A stretch of DNA of 64,000 bases from UBA8529 sp964390565 (GCA_964390565.1 CAYMII010000015.1:16442-80441); one strand, 5' to 3'; positions 9,203-18,152 are shown, counted from the stretch's first letter. The notes: a model not told the origin generated them from the letters alone. Translations and numbers: made by a program.

Positions 9203-11710
9203 ATGAAAAAAGCCTTTTTTTATCTCTCTCTTTTCGCTTTTTTGTTTTCAGGTACATTAAATGGTCAGAACAAACCTATCGAAAAGGCAAACTACCAACT
9301 TCCCGCCAAGTTCTCTTCTAAAAGAATCAACAAAATGGTGTTCAGCACCAGCGTTGATGCTCATTGGCTAAAGAATGGCGATAAGTTTTGGTATGCTTAC
9401 GAAACATCTAATGGCAAGACCTACTACATTGTTGATGCAGCGACAAAAGCTAAAAAAGTCCTATTCGATAATGTTAACATGGCAGCGCAAATGTCGCGCT
9501 TAACCAAAGATCCTTTTGATGCCCAGCATCTTCCTATTGAAAAGATCAAATTCATTAAGAACGAGACCACCCTTCAGTTTGAGGTAAAAAGTCTTCTTAT
9601 GGATGAGGATAAAAAGGATGAAGAGAACGACATGAAAGATAAAAAGGATAAGAAGAAAAAAGATAATGATGAAAAAAAAGAGAAAAAAACATTTCACTTT
9701 GAATACGATATAGCATCAGGAAAACTATCGTTAATTGATGATTTCAAAAAGATAAAGGAGAAACCCGAATGGGCTAACATATCTCCTGATGGCGAAAAAA
9801 TCCTTTTCTCGAAAAAGCACAACATTTACCTAATGGATAAGGCCAACTACGAAAAGGCTCTTAAAAACGAGGATGATACTACAATTGTTGAAAAACAGCT
9901 AACGACTGATGGTGAAAAGTACTATTCTTATGGTTATACCGATGGTAACGAGGATAACGAAGAAGAGGTTAAAAATGCCGATAAGCGTAAATCAACTTGG
10001 GTACTTTGGTCACACGATTCAAAGATGTTTGCTCTTACCCGTAGTGATGAACGTAAGGTTAAAGATCTATGGGTAATTAAAACCCAATCAAGTCCTCGTC
10101 CTACGCTTGAGACATACAAGTATCAAATGCCAGGTGAGAAAGAATCGCCAATTGAAGAGATGTTAGTTTACAACTTTGAAACAGGCAAAATGGTTAAAAT
10201 GGATGTTGGTGCTTTCAAAGATCAAACTCTTTCGCTAATGAGCTTTCCTCGCTTAGCAAAGGAACGTGACGATGATTACGTTTCTGCAAAATGGGCTTCG
10301 AAAACAAACGATAAACTCTACTTCACTCGCGTTTCTAGGGATTTAAAACGTGCCGATGTTTGTTACGCCGATCCTAATACTGGAAAGGTAACTGTCCTTA
10401 TTGAAGAACGCCTAAACACCTATATCGACCTAAACGATGTAAGCCTCGTAAACAATGGCAAAGAGATTATTTTCTGGTCAGAGCGCGATGGCTGGGGACA
10501 TTTCTACCTTTATGATGGTAACGGTAAACTTAAAAACCAGATTACCTCTGGTCCATACCACTGCGAGAGCATCGAAGGGATTGATGAGGTAAACCGCGTA
10601 ATCTACTTTACAGCAAATAACCTTGAGCCAAACGAAGATCCTTACTACCTTCATTTTTACCGCATCAACTTTGATGGCACAGGTTTAAAACTTTTGAATA
10701 AAGGTAACTTTAACCATAGCGTAAGCATTTCGGACTCATACAAATACTTTGTTGATAATTTTTCAAGGGTAAATACTGCCCCCGAATCATTCCTAATGGA
10801 TAATATGGGCAATAAAGCGTTAAGCCTCGAAAAAACAGATCTTTCGTTACTTTTCCAAGCTGGATATAAGTTTCCTGAACCTTTCAAAGCTAAAGCAGCC
10901 GACGGAATAACTGATATTTATGGTGTTATGTACAAGCCATTCGATTTCGACTCAACAAAATCATACCCAATTATTGAGTACGTTTATCCAGGCCCACAAA
11001 CTGAAGCGGTTGACAAATCGTTCTCGAAGAGAATGGATAGAACTGATAGGCTTGCTCAGTTTGGATTTGTTGTAATAACTTTAGGAAATAGAGGTGGACA
11101 CCCTGCTCGCTCGAAATGGTATCATAGCTATGGCTACAATAATTTAAGGAACTATGGACTTGCCGATAAGAAAGTTGTTGCTGAACAGCTAGCTGATAGG
11201 CACAAGTATATCGATATTAATAGAGTTGGTATCCATGGTCATTCAGGTGGTGGATTTATGTCAACCGCAGCCATGTTAGCATATCCCGATTTTTTTAAGG
11301 TAGCAGTATCGAACGCAGGTAACCACGATAATAGCGTTTATAACCGTTGGTGGAGCGAAAAACATCATGGAGTAAAGGAGATTGCCGATACCAGTGGAAA
11401 CGTTAAGTTCGTATACGATATAGAGAAGAATCAGCAGATTGCTAAAAACCTAAAGGGTCATCTACTTTTAACAACTGGAGAGATTGACGACAACGTACAT
11501 CCAGGCAATACGTTAAGAGTTGTTAATGCCTTAGTAAAGGCAAACAAGCGTTTCGATTTCTTTATGTACCCTGGACAACGTCATGGCTATGGCGATATGA
11601 TGGAGTACCATTTTTGGCTAACAGGCGATTATTTCTGCAAATGGCTAATTGGTGACTCCTCTCAAAGTGTTGATAATATTGAGATGAATAAGGACAATGA
11701 GTTAAAATAG
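9203..11710 (+). CDS. Secreted S9 family peptidase (dipeptidyl-peptidase IV / prolyl oligopeptidase type)
   Basis: Start chosen at ATG 9203 because it gives a clean signal peptide (MKKAFFYLSLFAFLFSGTLN). The frame opens upstream only with a TTG at 9173. The 835-aa product has a DPP IV-like beta-propeller region and a C-terminal alpha/beta hydrolase with triad Ser681 (GHSGGG), Asp763 (IDDNVHP) and His794 (GQRHGYG). It probably removes dipeptides from proline-containing peptides in the periplasm. A strongly charged Lys/Asp/Glu insertion (roughly residues 134-165) interrupts the propeller region. A similar insertion is present in the other S9 peptidase of the window. It converges on the M14 peptidase, and a bidirectional terminator lies between them. 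Confidence 0.9.
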   Translation: MKKAFFYLSLFAFLFSGTLNGQNKPIEKANYQLPAKFSSKRINKMVFSTSVDAHWLKNGDKFWYAYETSNGKTYYIVDAATKAKKVLFDNVNMAAQMSRLTKDPFDAQHLPIEKIKFIKNETTLQFEVKSLLMDEDKKDEENDMKDKKDKKKKDNDEKKEKKTFHFEYDIASGKLSLIDDFKKIKEKPEWANISPDGEKILFSKKHNIYLMDKANYEKALKNEDDTTIVEKQLTTDGEKYYSYGYTDGNEDNEEEVKNADKRKSTWVLWSHDSKMFALTRSDERKVKDLWVIKTQSSPRPTLETYKYQMPGEKESPIEEMLVYNFETGKMVKMDVGAFKDQTLSLMSFPRLAKERDDDYVSAKWASKTNDKLYFTRVSRDLKRADVCYADPNTGKVTVLIEERLNTYIDLNDVSLVNNGKEIIFWSERDGWGHFYLYDGNGKLKNQITSGPYHCESIEGIDEVNRVIYFTANNLEPNEDPYYLHFYRINFDGTGLKLLNKGNFNHSVSISDSYKYFVDNFSRVNTAPESFLMDNMGNKALSLEKTDLSLLFQAGYKFPEPFKAKAADGITDIYGVMYKPFDFDSTKSYPIIEYVYPGPQTEAVDKSFSKRMDRTDRLAQFGFVVITLGNRGGHPARSKWYHSYGYNNLRNYGLADKKVVAEQLADRHKYIDINRVGIHGHSGGGFMSTAAMLAYPDFFKVAVSNAGNHDNSVYNRWWSEKHHGVKEIADTSGNVKFVYDIEKNQQIAKNLKGHLLLTTGEIDDNVHPGNTLRVVNALVKANKRFDFFMYPGQRHGYGDMMEYHFWLTGDYFCKWLIGDSSQSVDNIEMNKDNELK

Positions 11711-11726
11711 GATGATTCTCTAAAAA

Positions 11727-11757
11727 TAAAAAAGGCACTTTTCAGTGCCTTTTTTAT
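11727..11757. terminator. Bidirectional terminator between S9 and M14 peptidase genes
   Basis: Stem GGCACT / AGTGCC with a TTTC loop, flanked by an A-run on one side and a T-run on the other, between two convergent genes. Confidence 0.9.
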
Positions 11758-13389
11758 TTAATTCTCAACAGTCGATTTTATTTCAACCTTATCAACTACC
11801 CTGCAAACAGGGTAAGGATTATAGGTTCTGCTCCACTGTGGAACAAGATATTTATCGAAAAAATTCCAAAATAGAAGGCCATCATCAGCCTGAGGTTCCA
11901 AAAGATACGAAATCAGATTTCCCAGTTTCTGTGAGGTTCTGATGATGTAAGCTCCATTTGCAAACTCTTTGGTTTCTTTAACAAATTTACCCTTTAGCGT
12001 TTCAGTATAATGGCCTTGGTTTAACCTTGGCGAAGGTTTCAACTCTTCAATTACAAAACGTTCAACTTCCAACGAAGTTGTATTATCCAACCTTTCAACG
12101 CTAATACCATGAACCTTAAGGAGAGAGATAATTGCAGGATCATGAATTGATAAAACGTAAGCAAAAGGAGACTTTACGCTTTTAGTTGCAAAGTAGTCGG
12201 CTATATAATCGACAGTTACATCAATACGTCTATCGCTTTTTTTATAACGCTCCCATTCATTATCGGCTACAACCTTATCAGCTTCGTAGGATTGAATGGT
12301 TACTTTATTCGGAGTGGGTCTTCCCTCGTATTTAATGGCAAAAGAATCGACAGCAGAAGGATTTAACCCTTTGGCAATAGTTTTTGCATCAGCATCTTTA
12401 ACCATCTTTTTAATATCTGCGTAATTCGCCGATGAATAGTCCATCAAAGAGTGTATTAAGTAATAGCAACCCAAAACCCTCGATTTAAAATCTGCATAAA
12501 CGTAATTCTCATTTAGGATTGATAAGCGATTACGAACGCCCATATAGTTTGTAAAATATCGAGGCTCGGCAGCATACGATATCCAACCCTTGCTATAATC
12601 GCCCATATCAACAAACTCACCATAAAAACAGTTCTCAACTTTATATTTTTCAAGAAGTGTCTTAGACACAGATGGCATCATCTTATCGCGCATATAGTTG
12701 ATAAGAAACCTATCGCCATTTGGGTTCATCATCCAAGTGAAAGTAGTTGGCTCAACATGGTATGCACCATTTGTGGTATGGCAATCCATAATTACCTCAG
12801 GATCCCATCTGTTAATCACATTCGTAATAACACCACGCATCTCGGGGGACTCGAGTTTCATCCCATCGCGGTTTAAATCGAGCATTTGAGCATTATACCT
12901 TACTCCTACTCCATTCTTAGGACCGTTCTGATTCGTCCTATTCTTTGTACTATATCGCTCGTTACCATCGGCATTAAGATTAGGACAAACAAGAAGAATG
13001 GTGTTTTTTAAAATCTCGGGGTTTTTATCTTTCAATAAATCTCGTACATACATCAGCGATGCCTCTTTCCCTTCAACCTCACCGGGGTGAATATTTGCTT
13101 GGATATAAACCAAAACACGTTTATCGTTAACCAAATCCTTAGGCGATTTCGGCATTGGGTTTGCAACAATTAAAAGTGGAATATCACGTCCTTCGATAGT
13201 CTTTGCAATGTTTTCAACAGCAACAAACTTCGATTCTATTTTTAGCTGATTAACAAAGTTGATTACATCATTATAAGTTGATGTTGACTCGTAGTTAGTC
13301 TTCTCGGCTAATGTTTGGAGTTCCGCTTGAGCATATGTATTGGTCAATGCAAAAACTGATATTAGGCTTAGTAGAAAGTTTCTAATCAT
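11758..13389 (-). CDS. Secreted M14 family zinc carboxypeptidase-like protein
   Basis: A 543-aa protein with a signal peptide (MIRNFLLSLISVFALTNTYA). The M14 zinc site is visible as HPGEVEGKE, giving the His and Glu of HxxE, and the third ligand is in MDCHTTNG. The substrate-binding region NLNADGNERY and the LNRDGMKLESPE motif follow the usual order. M14 enzymes remove C-terminal residues or cleave murein peptides. The exact substrate cannot be told. The C-terminal 200 residues after the catalytic fold are unassigned. It has its own terminator and is transcribed away from mnmA, so it looks monocistronic. Confidence 0.87.
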   Translation of the reverse strand: MIRNFLLSLISVFALTNTYAQAELQTLAEKTNYESTSTYNDVINFVNQLKIESKFVAVENIAKTIEGRDIPLLIVANPMPKSPKDLVNDKRVLVYIQANIHPGEVEGKEASLMYVRDLLKDKNPEILKNTILLVCPNLNADGNERYSTKNRTNQNGPKNGVGVRYNAQMLDLNRDGMKLESPEMRGVITNVINRWDPEVIMDCHTTNGAYHVEPTTFTWMMNPNGDRFLINYMRDKMMPSVSKTLLEKYKVENCFYGEFVDMGDYSKGWISYAAEPRYFTNYMGVRNRLSILNENYVYADFKSRVLGCYYLIHSLMDYSSANYADIKKMVKDADAKTIAKGLNPSAVDSFAIKYEGRPTPNKVTIQSYEADKVVADNEWERYKKSDRRIDVTVDYIADYFATKSVKSPFAYVLSIHDPAIISLLKVHGISVERLDNTTSLEVERFVIEELKPSPRLNQGHYTETLKGKFVKETKEFANGAYIIRTSQKLGNLISYLLEPQADDGLLFWNFFDKYLVPQWSRTYNPYPVCRVVDKVEIKSTVEN

Positions 13390-13528
13390 ATTTTAGGATT
13401 TTAGTATTCGTTTTGACTCAATAAAGTTAAAATAGATTAACTGATAATCGATGAATTTGTTTACCCTTTTAAAGAAGAAGATAGCAGCCAAATTTTTACA
13501 CTACAGACTACAATTAACTCAAAATTAA

Positions 13529-13556
13529 CACCAAACACGAAATACTAAACACTAAC
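13529..13556. repeat. Heptamer tandem repeat, CACTAAA type, 4 units
   Basis: Four 7-bp units of consensus CACNAAA (CACCAAA, CACGAAA and variants), ending 10 bp before the -7 element of mnmA. More degenerate units (CTACA-type) precede it. Confidence 0.7.
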
Positions 13557-13566
13557 ATTTTATTAC

Positions 13567-13574
13567 TAAATTTG
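13567..13574 (+). promoter_or_regulatory. Bacteroidota-type -7 element for mnmA
   Basis: TAAATTTG fits TAnnTTTG, 17 bp before the ATG. No clear TTTG is found at -33, where the CACTAAA repeat sits instead. Confidence 0.5.
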
Positions 13575-13591
13575 CAGCCTCAAATTAGGTT

Positions 13592-14767
13592 ATGAAGCGA
13601 GTTGTTGTAGGATTATCGGGAGGTGTAGATTCAAGCGTTGCCGCATATCTGCTCAAAGAGCAGGGTTATGAGGTAATTGGCATGTTCATGAAGAACTGGC
13701 ACGATACTGTTGGCGTTCTTCAGGGCGATTGCCCATTCGATGATGACCGCAACTTTGCCGAAATGGTGGCTCGTAAGCTTAAAATTCCTTTTGAGTACGT
13801 TGACTTAAGCGATGAATATCGCAAGCGCGTGGTCGATTACATGTTCGACGAGTACGAAAAGGGACGAACTCCCAACCCCGATGTACTTTGTAATCGCGAA
13901 ATAAAGTTTGATGCCTTTATGAAGGCAGCATTAGCCCTCGGTGCCGATTACGTGGCAACTGGTCACTATTGCAGAAAGGAAGAAACGGTTGTTGATGGGA
14001 AAACCTATTACAGGCTGCTTGCCGGGCTTGACCCAAACAAGGATCAAAGCTATTTTCTTTGCCAACTGAGTCAACAACAACTTGAGAAAGCGCTTTTCCC
14101 AATCGGCCATTTACATAAGCCCGAAGTACGAAGAATTGCATCGGAACTTAGCCTAGCTAGTGCCGATAGAAAAGATTCTCAAGGCATATGCTTTGTTGGC
14201 AAAGTTGATTTACCAGTATTTCTTCAGCAAAAGCTTAAATCGGTTAAAGGCGATATCATCGAAATTCCAAAGGAGTTCTACAATACAACTAATCCTATTG
14301 CTGAAAATGATCTTGTTGCGCTTTCGAAGCCTATAATCTATAAATCATCCGATGGGAAAGTGATAGGACCACATCAAGGGGCAAACTTCTTTACCATTGG
14401 TCAACGAAAAGGCCTAAATATTGGCGGCAAAGCAGAGCCCATGTTTGTAATATCTACAGATATTGAGAAAAACATAGTTTATGCTGGTATGGGACAGGAA
14501 CATCCAGGGCTATTCAGAAAAGGCTTGTTCATTAATGCTCCCGAAGTGCATTGGGTTAGGCCAGATAGAGTTATGAAATCGGGCGAAAGCATCGATATGC
14601 TTTTAAGAATTAGATACCGTCAGCCTTTGCAAAAGGCAACTATCCATTTCCGCGATAACGGAATTTATATCATCTTCAAAACCCCACAAAGAGGAATTAC
14701 TGCAGGTCAATTTGCTGCTTGGTACGATGATGATGAGCTGATTGGTTCAGGTGTAATATCAGAATAG
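13592..14767 (+). CDS. mnmA: tRNA-specific 2-thiouridylase MnmA
   Basis: A 391-aa protein with the N-type ATP-pyrophosphatase loop GLSGGVDSSV at residues 7-16. The catalytic cysteine is Cys100 in NPDVLCNREIKF and the second, resolving cysteine is Cys200 in SQGICFVG. It adds sulfur to C2 of the wobble uridine in tRNA-Lys, -Glu and -Gln in the cytoplasm. The C-terminal beta-barrel follows with FFTIGQRKGL. An acidic and aromatic stretch after residue 46 (GDCPFDDDRNFA) is typical of Bacteroidota members. Start is ATG 13592 behind a good -7 element. The stop codon overlaps the first base of a heptamer repeat. Confidence 0.96.
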   Translation: MKRVVVGLSGGVDSSVAAYLLKEQGYEVIGMFMKNWHDTVGVLQGDCPFDDDRNFAEMVARKLKIPFEYVDLSDEYRKRVVDYMFDEYEKGRTPNPDVLCNREIKFDAFMKAALALGADYVATGHYCRKEETVVDGKTYYRLLAGLDPNKDQSYFLCQLSQQQLEKALFPIGHLHKPEVRRIASELSLASADRKDSQGICFVGKVDLPVFLQQKLKSVKGDIIEIPKEFYNTTNPIAENDLVALSKPIIYKSSDGKVIGPHQGANFFTIGQRKGLNIGGKAEPMFVISTDIEKNIVYAGMGQEHPGLFRKGLFINAPEVHWVRPDRVMKSGESIDMLLRIRYRQPLQKATIHFRDNGIYIIFKTPQRGITAGQFAAWYDDDELIGSGVISE

Positions 14768-14837
14768 TTGACCGTTGTTAGTTAACAGTTGACAGACAAT
14801 AGTATTCGCTTGTCACTGGTCACTTGTCACTGGTCAC
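14767..14837. repeat. Two facing heptamer repeat blocks (GTTGACA and TTGTCAC types)
   Basis: Block one (14767-14794) has four GTTGACA-type heptamers. Block two (14810-14837) has four alternating TTGTCAC / TGGTCAC heptamers. The blocks are near-complements of each other, so the transcript could fold into an imperfect hairpin between convergent mnmA and the nucleotidyltransferase gene. The second block encodes the last residues of that gene. Confidence 0.85.
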
Positions 14838-15557
14838 TTTCTTCATAAGATATTCCTCTGCCATAGCAATACTCTGAGGTTTACCAACATCAAGAACAAA
14901 ATTATTGCCTACATCGTAGCCCTTTATTTTATTCCTACAGCAAAGGCTTAGGTATGCATCTACAATAGAGAATGGGCCCTTTGAAGTAATGAGATTGAAT
15001 ATTGATGGGCTAATAATATGAATCCCTGAAAAAGCATATGCATCGAGGTGTTCGCGCGATGTATCGGGTACAATTTTCTTACCTGTTAGGTTGTTCTGCC
15101 AACCCGAGAGGTTCATATTCGAATCGAACAGAAATACCCTTGATGATTCCCTTTTGCCTATGGCAAGCGTTGCAATTGCTTCAGATTGTTTATGACTATT
15201 ATAGAGCAATCTCAAATCGATATCAGTGATAATATCCACATTGTGAACTAAAAATGGATCATCACCATCGAGAAACTCTGCTGCTTTTAGGATTCCACCA
15301 CCTGTATCCATCAACCTATTCGACTCATCAGAGATATGAATCTTAACTCCAAAATCTTTACTTTTCAAAAACTCAATAATCATCGATGAGAAATGATGCG
15401 TATTTACGACAATCTCATCGAAACCATTCTCAGCCAATTTAAGAATTGTGTACTCTAACAGGGTTATATCTCCAATTTTAACAAGCGCCTTGGGTCTATC
15501 ATCGGTTAATGGTTTTAACCGAGTACCCAAACCAGCAGCCAATATCATCGCTTTCAT
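14820..15557 (-). CDS. Sugar-1-phosphate nucleotidyltransferase, MurU-like
   Basis: A 245-aa protein with the nucleotidyltransferase signature LAAGLGTRLKPLTDDRPKAL at residues 6-25 and HNVDIITDIDL around 108. Short enzymes of this shape include MurU, which turns N-acetylmuramate 1-phosphate into UDP-MurNAc during peptidoglycan recycling. It is the last gene of an operon that also holds an AmgK-like kinase domain, and this context supports MurU-like activity. Mannose-1-phosphate or heptose-1-phosphate specificity is not excluded. The final residues VTSDK and the stop codon are encoded by a TTGTCAC-type repeat, so the C-terminus has probably been extended or replaced by the repeat. Confidence 0.75.
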   Translation of the reverse strand: MKAMILAAGLGTRLKPLTDDRPKALVKIGDITLLEYTILKLAENGFDEIVVNTHHFSSMIIEFLKSKDFGVKIHISDESNRLMDTGGGILKAAEFLDGDDPFLVHNVDIITDIDLRLLYNSHKQSEAIATLAIGKRESSRVFLFDSNMNLSGWQNNLTGKKIVPDTSREHLDAYAFSGIHIISPSIFNLITSKGPFSIVDAYLSLCCRNKIKGYDVGNNFVLDVGKPQSIAMAEEYLMKKVTSDK

Positions 15558-15566
15558 AGAGTATCG

Positions 15567-15701
15567 CTATTTATTCTTAATCGGTTTACAAAGTTTTTTT
15601 TCTTTATTAGATGTACTACCACACTTCTTACATTGATAAGTAGGATCCTCTTTCTTGAGTTCTTTCTTATCCTCTTTTTTCTTTTCGCACATCTTGCTCA
15701 T
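15567..15701 (-). CDS. 44-aa Lys-rich protein with CxxC and two further cysteines
   Basis: A short frame inside the operon, starting at ATG 15701 and ending 9 bp before the nucleotidyltransferase gene. The product begins MSKMCEKKKEDKKELKK and contains CKKCG at residues 24-28 and LCKP at 37-40. Together with Cys5 this makes four cysteines, which could bind a metal such as zinc. About 40% of residues are lysine. Frame, spacing and Cys pattern suggest a real gene. I do not recognise a characterised family, and its function is unknown. Confidence 0.65.
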   Translation of the reverse strand: MSKMCEKKKEDKKELKKEDPTYQCKKCGSTSNKEKKLCKPIKNK

Positions 15702-15735
15702 GGGTAATATGATTTAATGTTTATTCATTTTTTTT

Positions 15736-15762
15736 ACCGCTGAGCCGCAGAGAGCGCAGAGG
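15736..15762. repeat. Short CGCNGAG repeat
   Basis: Three copies of CGC(T/A)GAG at 8- and 9-bp spacing between panE and the 44-aa gene. It is much more GC-rich than its surroundings. Confidence 0.6.
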
Positions 15763-15771
15763 ATTTAATTA

Positions 15772-16704
15772 CTATTCCACTAATTTCTGCCGTGCCTTCC
15801 TCTCCATTGGAAGAATACAGCTATAAACAAATCGATTTACAGGAACATATACATTATATTTAGCAGCAATTCGAACTACAGCGCCATTCTGATATTCGAT
15901 TTCGGATGGCTTTCCCTCCCAAACATCGCGCGTAAGCGACGAAGTTGTATCGTAGGGAAGAGCATCGATGGCAGCAACTGATTTATCTACAAAATCACAC
16001 TCAATCTTAACCCCTACCTTTTGGGATAAAAGGAAAATCTCAGTTAACAAATCAACCATCATTCTTCGAGTCTCAGAGAGTTCCCTTAACTCACCATAGT
16101 TGGTTTTTGTGATAGCAAGTAAGCCGCTAACGCAAATACCAATAAACTTTTTCCACAATTCGGATTGGATATCATCTGTAACCTTAGCATTAATACTTGC
16201 TTTATCAAAGACCTCTTTAAGTTTAGTAACCCTCTCGGAGATTGAATTATCTAGCTCGCCAAAAACAATAATTGGGTTAATCCCAAAATGATTGATAACG
16301 CCGGGCGATTCAATTTTGCTGATAATCCGGCATAATCCACCAATAATGTGCTTAGGATCTATTTCTGTTTGCAATTCATCAGCAGTTTGTACCCCATTCT
16401 GCAAAGGAAGAATGATAGAGTTTTCGTGCAATATCGATTTTAATTCACTTCCGATATCCTTAACCTGCCATGCCTTAAGGCATAGAATTACTAAATCGCA
16501 CTTACCTATCTTTTCGATACTATCCGTTGCGTTAACGCGTTCAACATGAAAATCGCCGTTGATGCTTTTTACAGATAACCCGTTCTCCTTTAGAGCCGCT
16601 AACTGCTTTCCACGTGCCAAAAAGGTTACATCGTAACCTGCTTTAGCAAGTTTACCGCCAAAGTATCCACCAATTCCACCAGTGCCTATAATTGCAATCT
16701 TCAT
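15772..16704 (-). CDS. panE: 2-dehydropantoate 2-reductase
   Basis: A 310-aa protein with the NAD(P)-binding glycine motif IIGTGGIGGYFGGKLAKAG at residues 4-22 and LILCLKAWQV around 71. Next come the conserved LPLQNGVQ, the catalytic-lysine region SELWKKFIGICV, and a C-terminal helical domain with PSEIEYQNG. It reduces ketopantoate to pantoate for coenzyme A synthesis, using NADPH. Two bases separate it from the stop of the upstream kinase/RapZ fusion gene. That coupling with cell-wall sugar genes has no obvious metabolic reason. Other members of the ketopantoate reductase family act on different 2-oxo acids, so the exact substrate is likely but not proven. Confidence 0.87.
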   Translation of the reverse strand: MKIAIIGTGGIGGYFGGKLAKAGYDVTFLARGKQLAALKENGLSVKSINGDFHVERVNATDSIEKIGKCDLVILCLKAWQVKDIGSELKSILHENSIILPLQNGVQTADELQTEIDPKHIIGGLCRIISKIESPGVINHFGINPIIVFGELDNSISERVTKLKEVFDKASINAKVTDDIQSELWKKFIGICVSGLLAITKTNYGELRELSETRRMMVDLLTEIFLLSQKVGVKIECDFVDKSVAAIDALPYDTTSSLTRDVWEGKPSEIEYQNGAVVRIAAKYNVYVPVNRFVYSCILPMERKARQKLVE

Positions 16705-16706
16705 TA

Positions 16707-18143
16707 TTATGATAACTCGCGATGAGTAACGTTTATTTTAACATTTTGCAAGCAATCGAGCATTTTGGCCAGCCTATCGGCGCAATATACCGAGCGATGT
16801 TGACCTCCGGTACAGCCAAAGCCTACAGATAGATACTTAAACCCACGTTCGATATAATTGTTTGCAGCAGCAAAAACTAATTCAAAGGCTCTACTCATAA
16901 AAAGATCAACCTCTTCCCTTTCGTTTAGGTATTGTGCAACTGGCTCATCAATCCCAGTAAGGGTTTTGAACTTTAGTAATCTCCCTGGGTTTTGAAGCGA
17001 GCGACAATCAAAAATAAAACCTCCGCCATGCTCAGGGTTCACATCTGGGTAGCCGTTTTTCAACGAAAAACTTGAAATATCGATAGTCAAACCATTAAAT
17101 GCAGGCGTTTCTACGAACTTTAATTCAACTATCTTAGTCACATCTTTTAATACTCCAACTAAATAGTTAATCTTGATATCAGGGAAATTGGCATTTAGCA
17201 GCTGGTTAAGATTCTTTATCGCAGGAGGAATGCTCTGTACAAAATGGGTTTTACCCTCGAAATATCCACGATAGCCATACGCACCAAGCGTTTGGATTAT
17301 TCTGAAAAGCACAAATGCTGGGAAACGCTCTTTCAGCAGGGCTTTATCTATTTGCTTAGCATTACCTAAAAAGTCAAGATAATGCTCAAAAAGAATATCT
17401 CTTTGCTTTTGAGGAATTGCTGCCTTAGCCTGATAAATAAAAGATGCCACATCGTACAAGCATGGTCCTCTCCTACCTCCCTGATAATCGATAAAGTACA
17501 GTTCATCATCCTTTACCATCACGTTTCGCGATTGGAAATCGCGATACTGGAAGTAGCTCATATCATCATCAAGAAGGTAGTTGGCAAAGGATTCAAAATC
17601 ATCTTCCAACTTCTCCTCATCGAAAATTGCCCCAACGGGCTTAAGGAATGAGTATTTAAAGTAGTTAAAATCCCACATCACCGACCTGCGGTCGAATACC
17701 TGTTTGGGATAGCAAACGCTATAATCAAACCCTTCATTCCCTTGAATTTGAATTTTCACCAAATGCTCTAACGATGATTTAAAGTAACCCATCATCTTTT
17801 CATTATAGTCGCTATCAAATATATGACATGAGAGCATCGAATAAAGAGTAGAATCACCTAAATCCGATATAAGGTAATATTGTTGATTGGCTGTTACAGC
17901 CAAAAGTGCAGGCACATTTATACCCTTTGAAGCAAAATGTTTGGTAATAGCAAAAAAAGTTTGATTCTCCTTAACATCAGCATTATAAGCACCGATGAAG
18001 TTATTACCATCACCTACAATTCTGAAATAAATCCGATTAGAACCAGATTTTGGCAGAACATTAATAGATATGGGCTCTAGCTTAAAATGCTCTTTAAACA
18101 GCGATGTAAGCGCTTGAATATGTTCGTTATGTTTTACTATCAT
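16707..18143 (-). CDS. AmgK-like sugar kinase fused to a RapZ C-terminal domain
   Basis: A 478-aa two-domain protein. Residues 1-320 are an aminoglycoside-phosphotransferase-type kinase with YLISDLGDSTLY near 90, the catalytic loop YRDFQSRN (Asp202) and the metal site IDYQGGRRGPCLYD (Asp219), closest in style to AmgK, the anomeric MurNAc/GlcNAc kinase. Residues about 350-478 match the C-terminal domain of RapZ, with FDCRSLQNPG, LTGIDEPV and GCTGGQHRSV (443-452). In E. coli that domain binds glucosamine-6-phosphate and the small RNA GlmZ. The N-terminal P-loop ATPase of RapZ is absent. In an operon with a MurU-like enzyme this points to cell-wall sugar salvage under amino-sugar control, which is inference. 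Confidence 0.8.
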   Translation of the reverse strand: MIVKHNEHIQALTSLFKEHFKLEPISINVLPKSGSNRIYFRIVGDGNNFIGAYNADVKENQTFFAITKHFASKGINVPALLAVTANQQYYLISDLGDSTLYSMLSCHIFDSDYNEKMMGYFKSSLEHLVKIQIQGNEGFDYSVCYPKQVFDRRSVMWDFNYFKYSFLKPVGAIFDEEKLEDDFESFANYLLDDDMSYFQYRDFQSRNVMVKDDELYFIDYQGGRRGPCLYDVASFIYQAKAAIPQKQRDILFEHYLDFLGNAKQIDKALLKERFPAFVLFRIIQTLGAYGYRGYFEGKTHFVQSIPPAIKNLNQLLNANFPDIKINYLVGVLKDVTKIVELKFVETPAFNGLTIDISSFSLKNGYPDVNPEHGGGFIFDCRSLQNPGRLLKFKTLTGIDEPVAQYLNEREEVDLFMSRAFELVFAAANNYIERGFKYLSVGFGCTGGQHRSVYCADRLAKMLDCLQNVKINVTHRELS

Positions 18144-18152
18144 TGGTACAAG

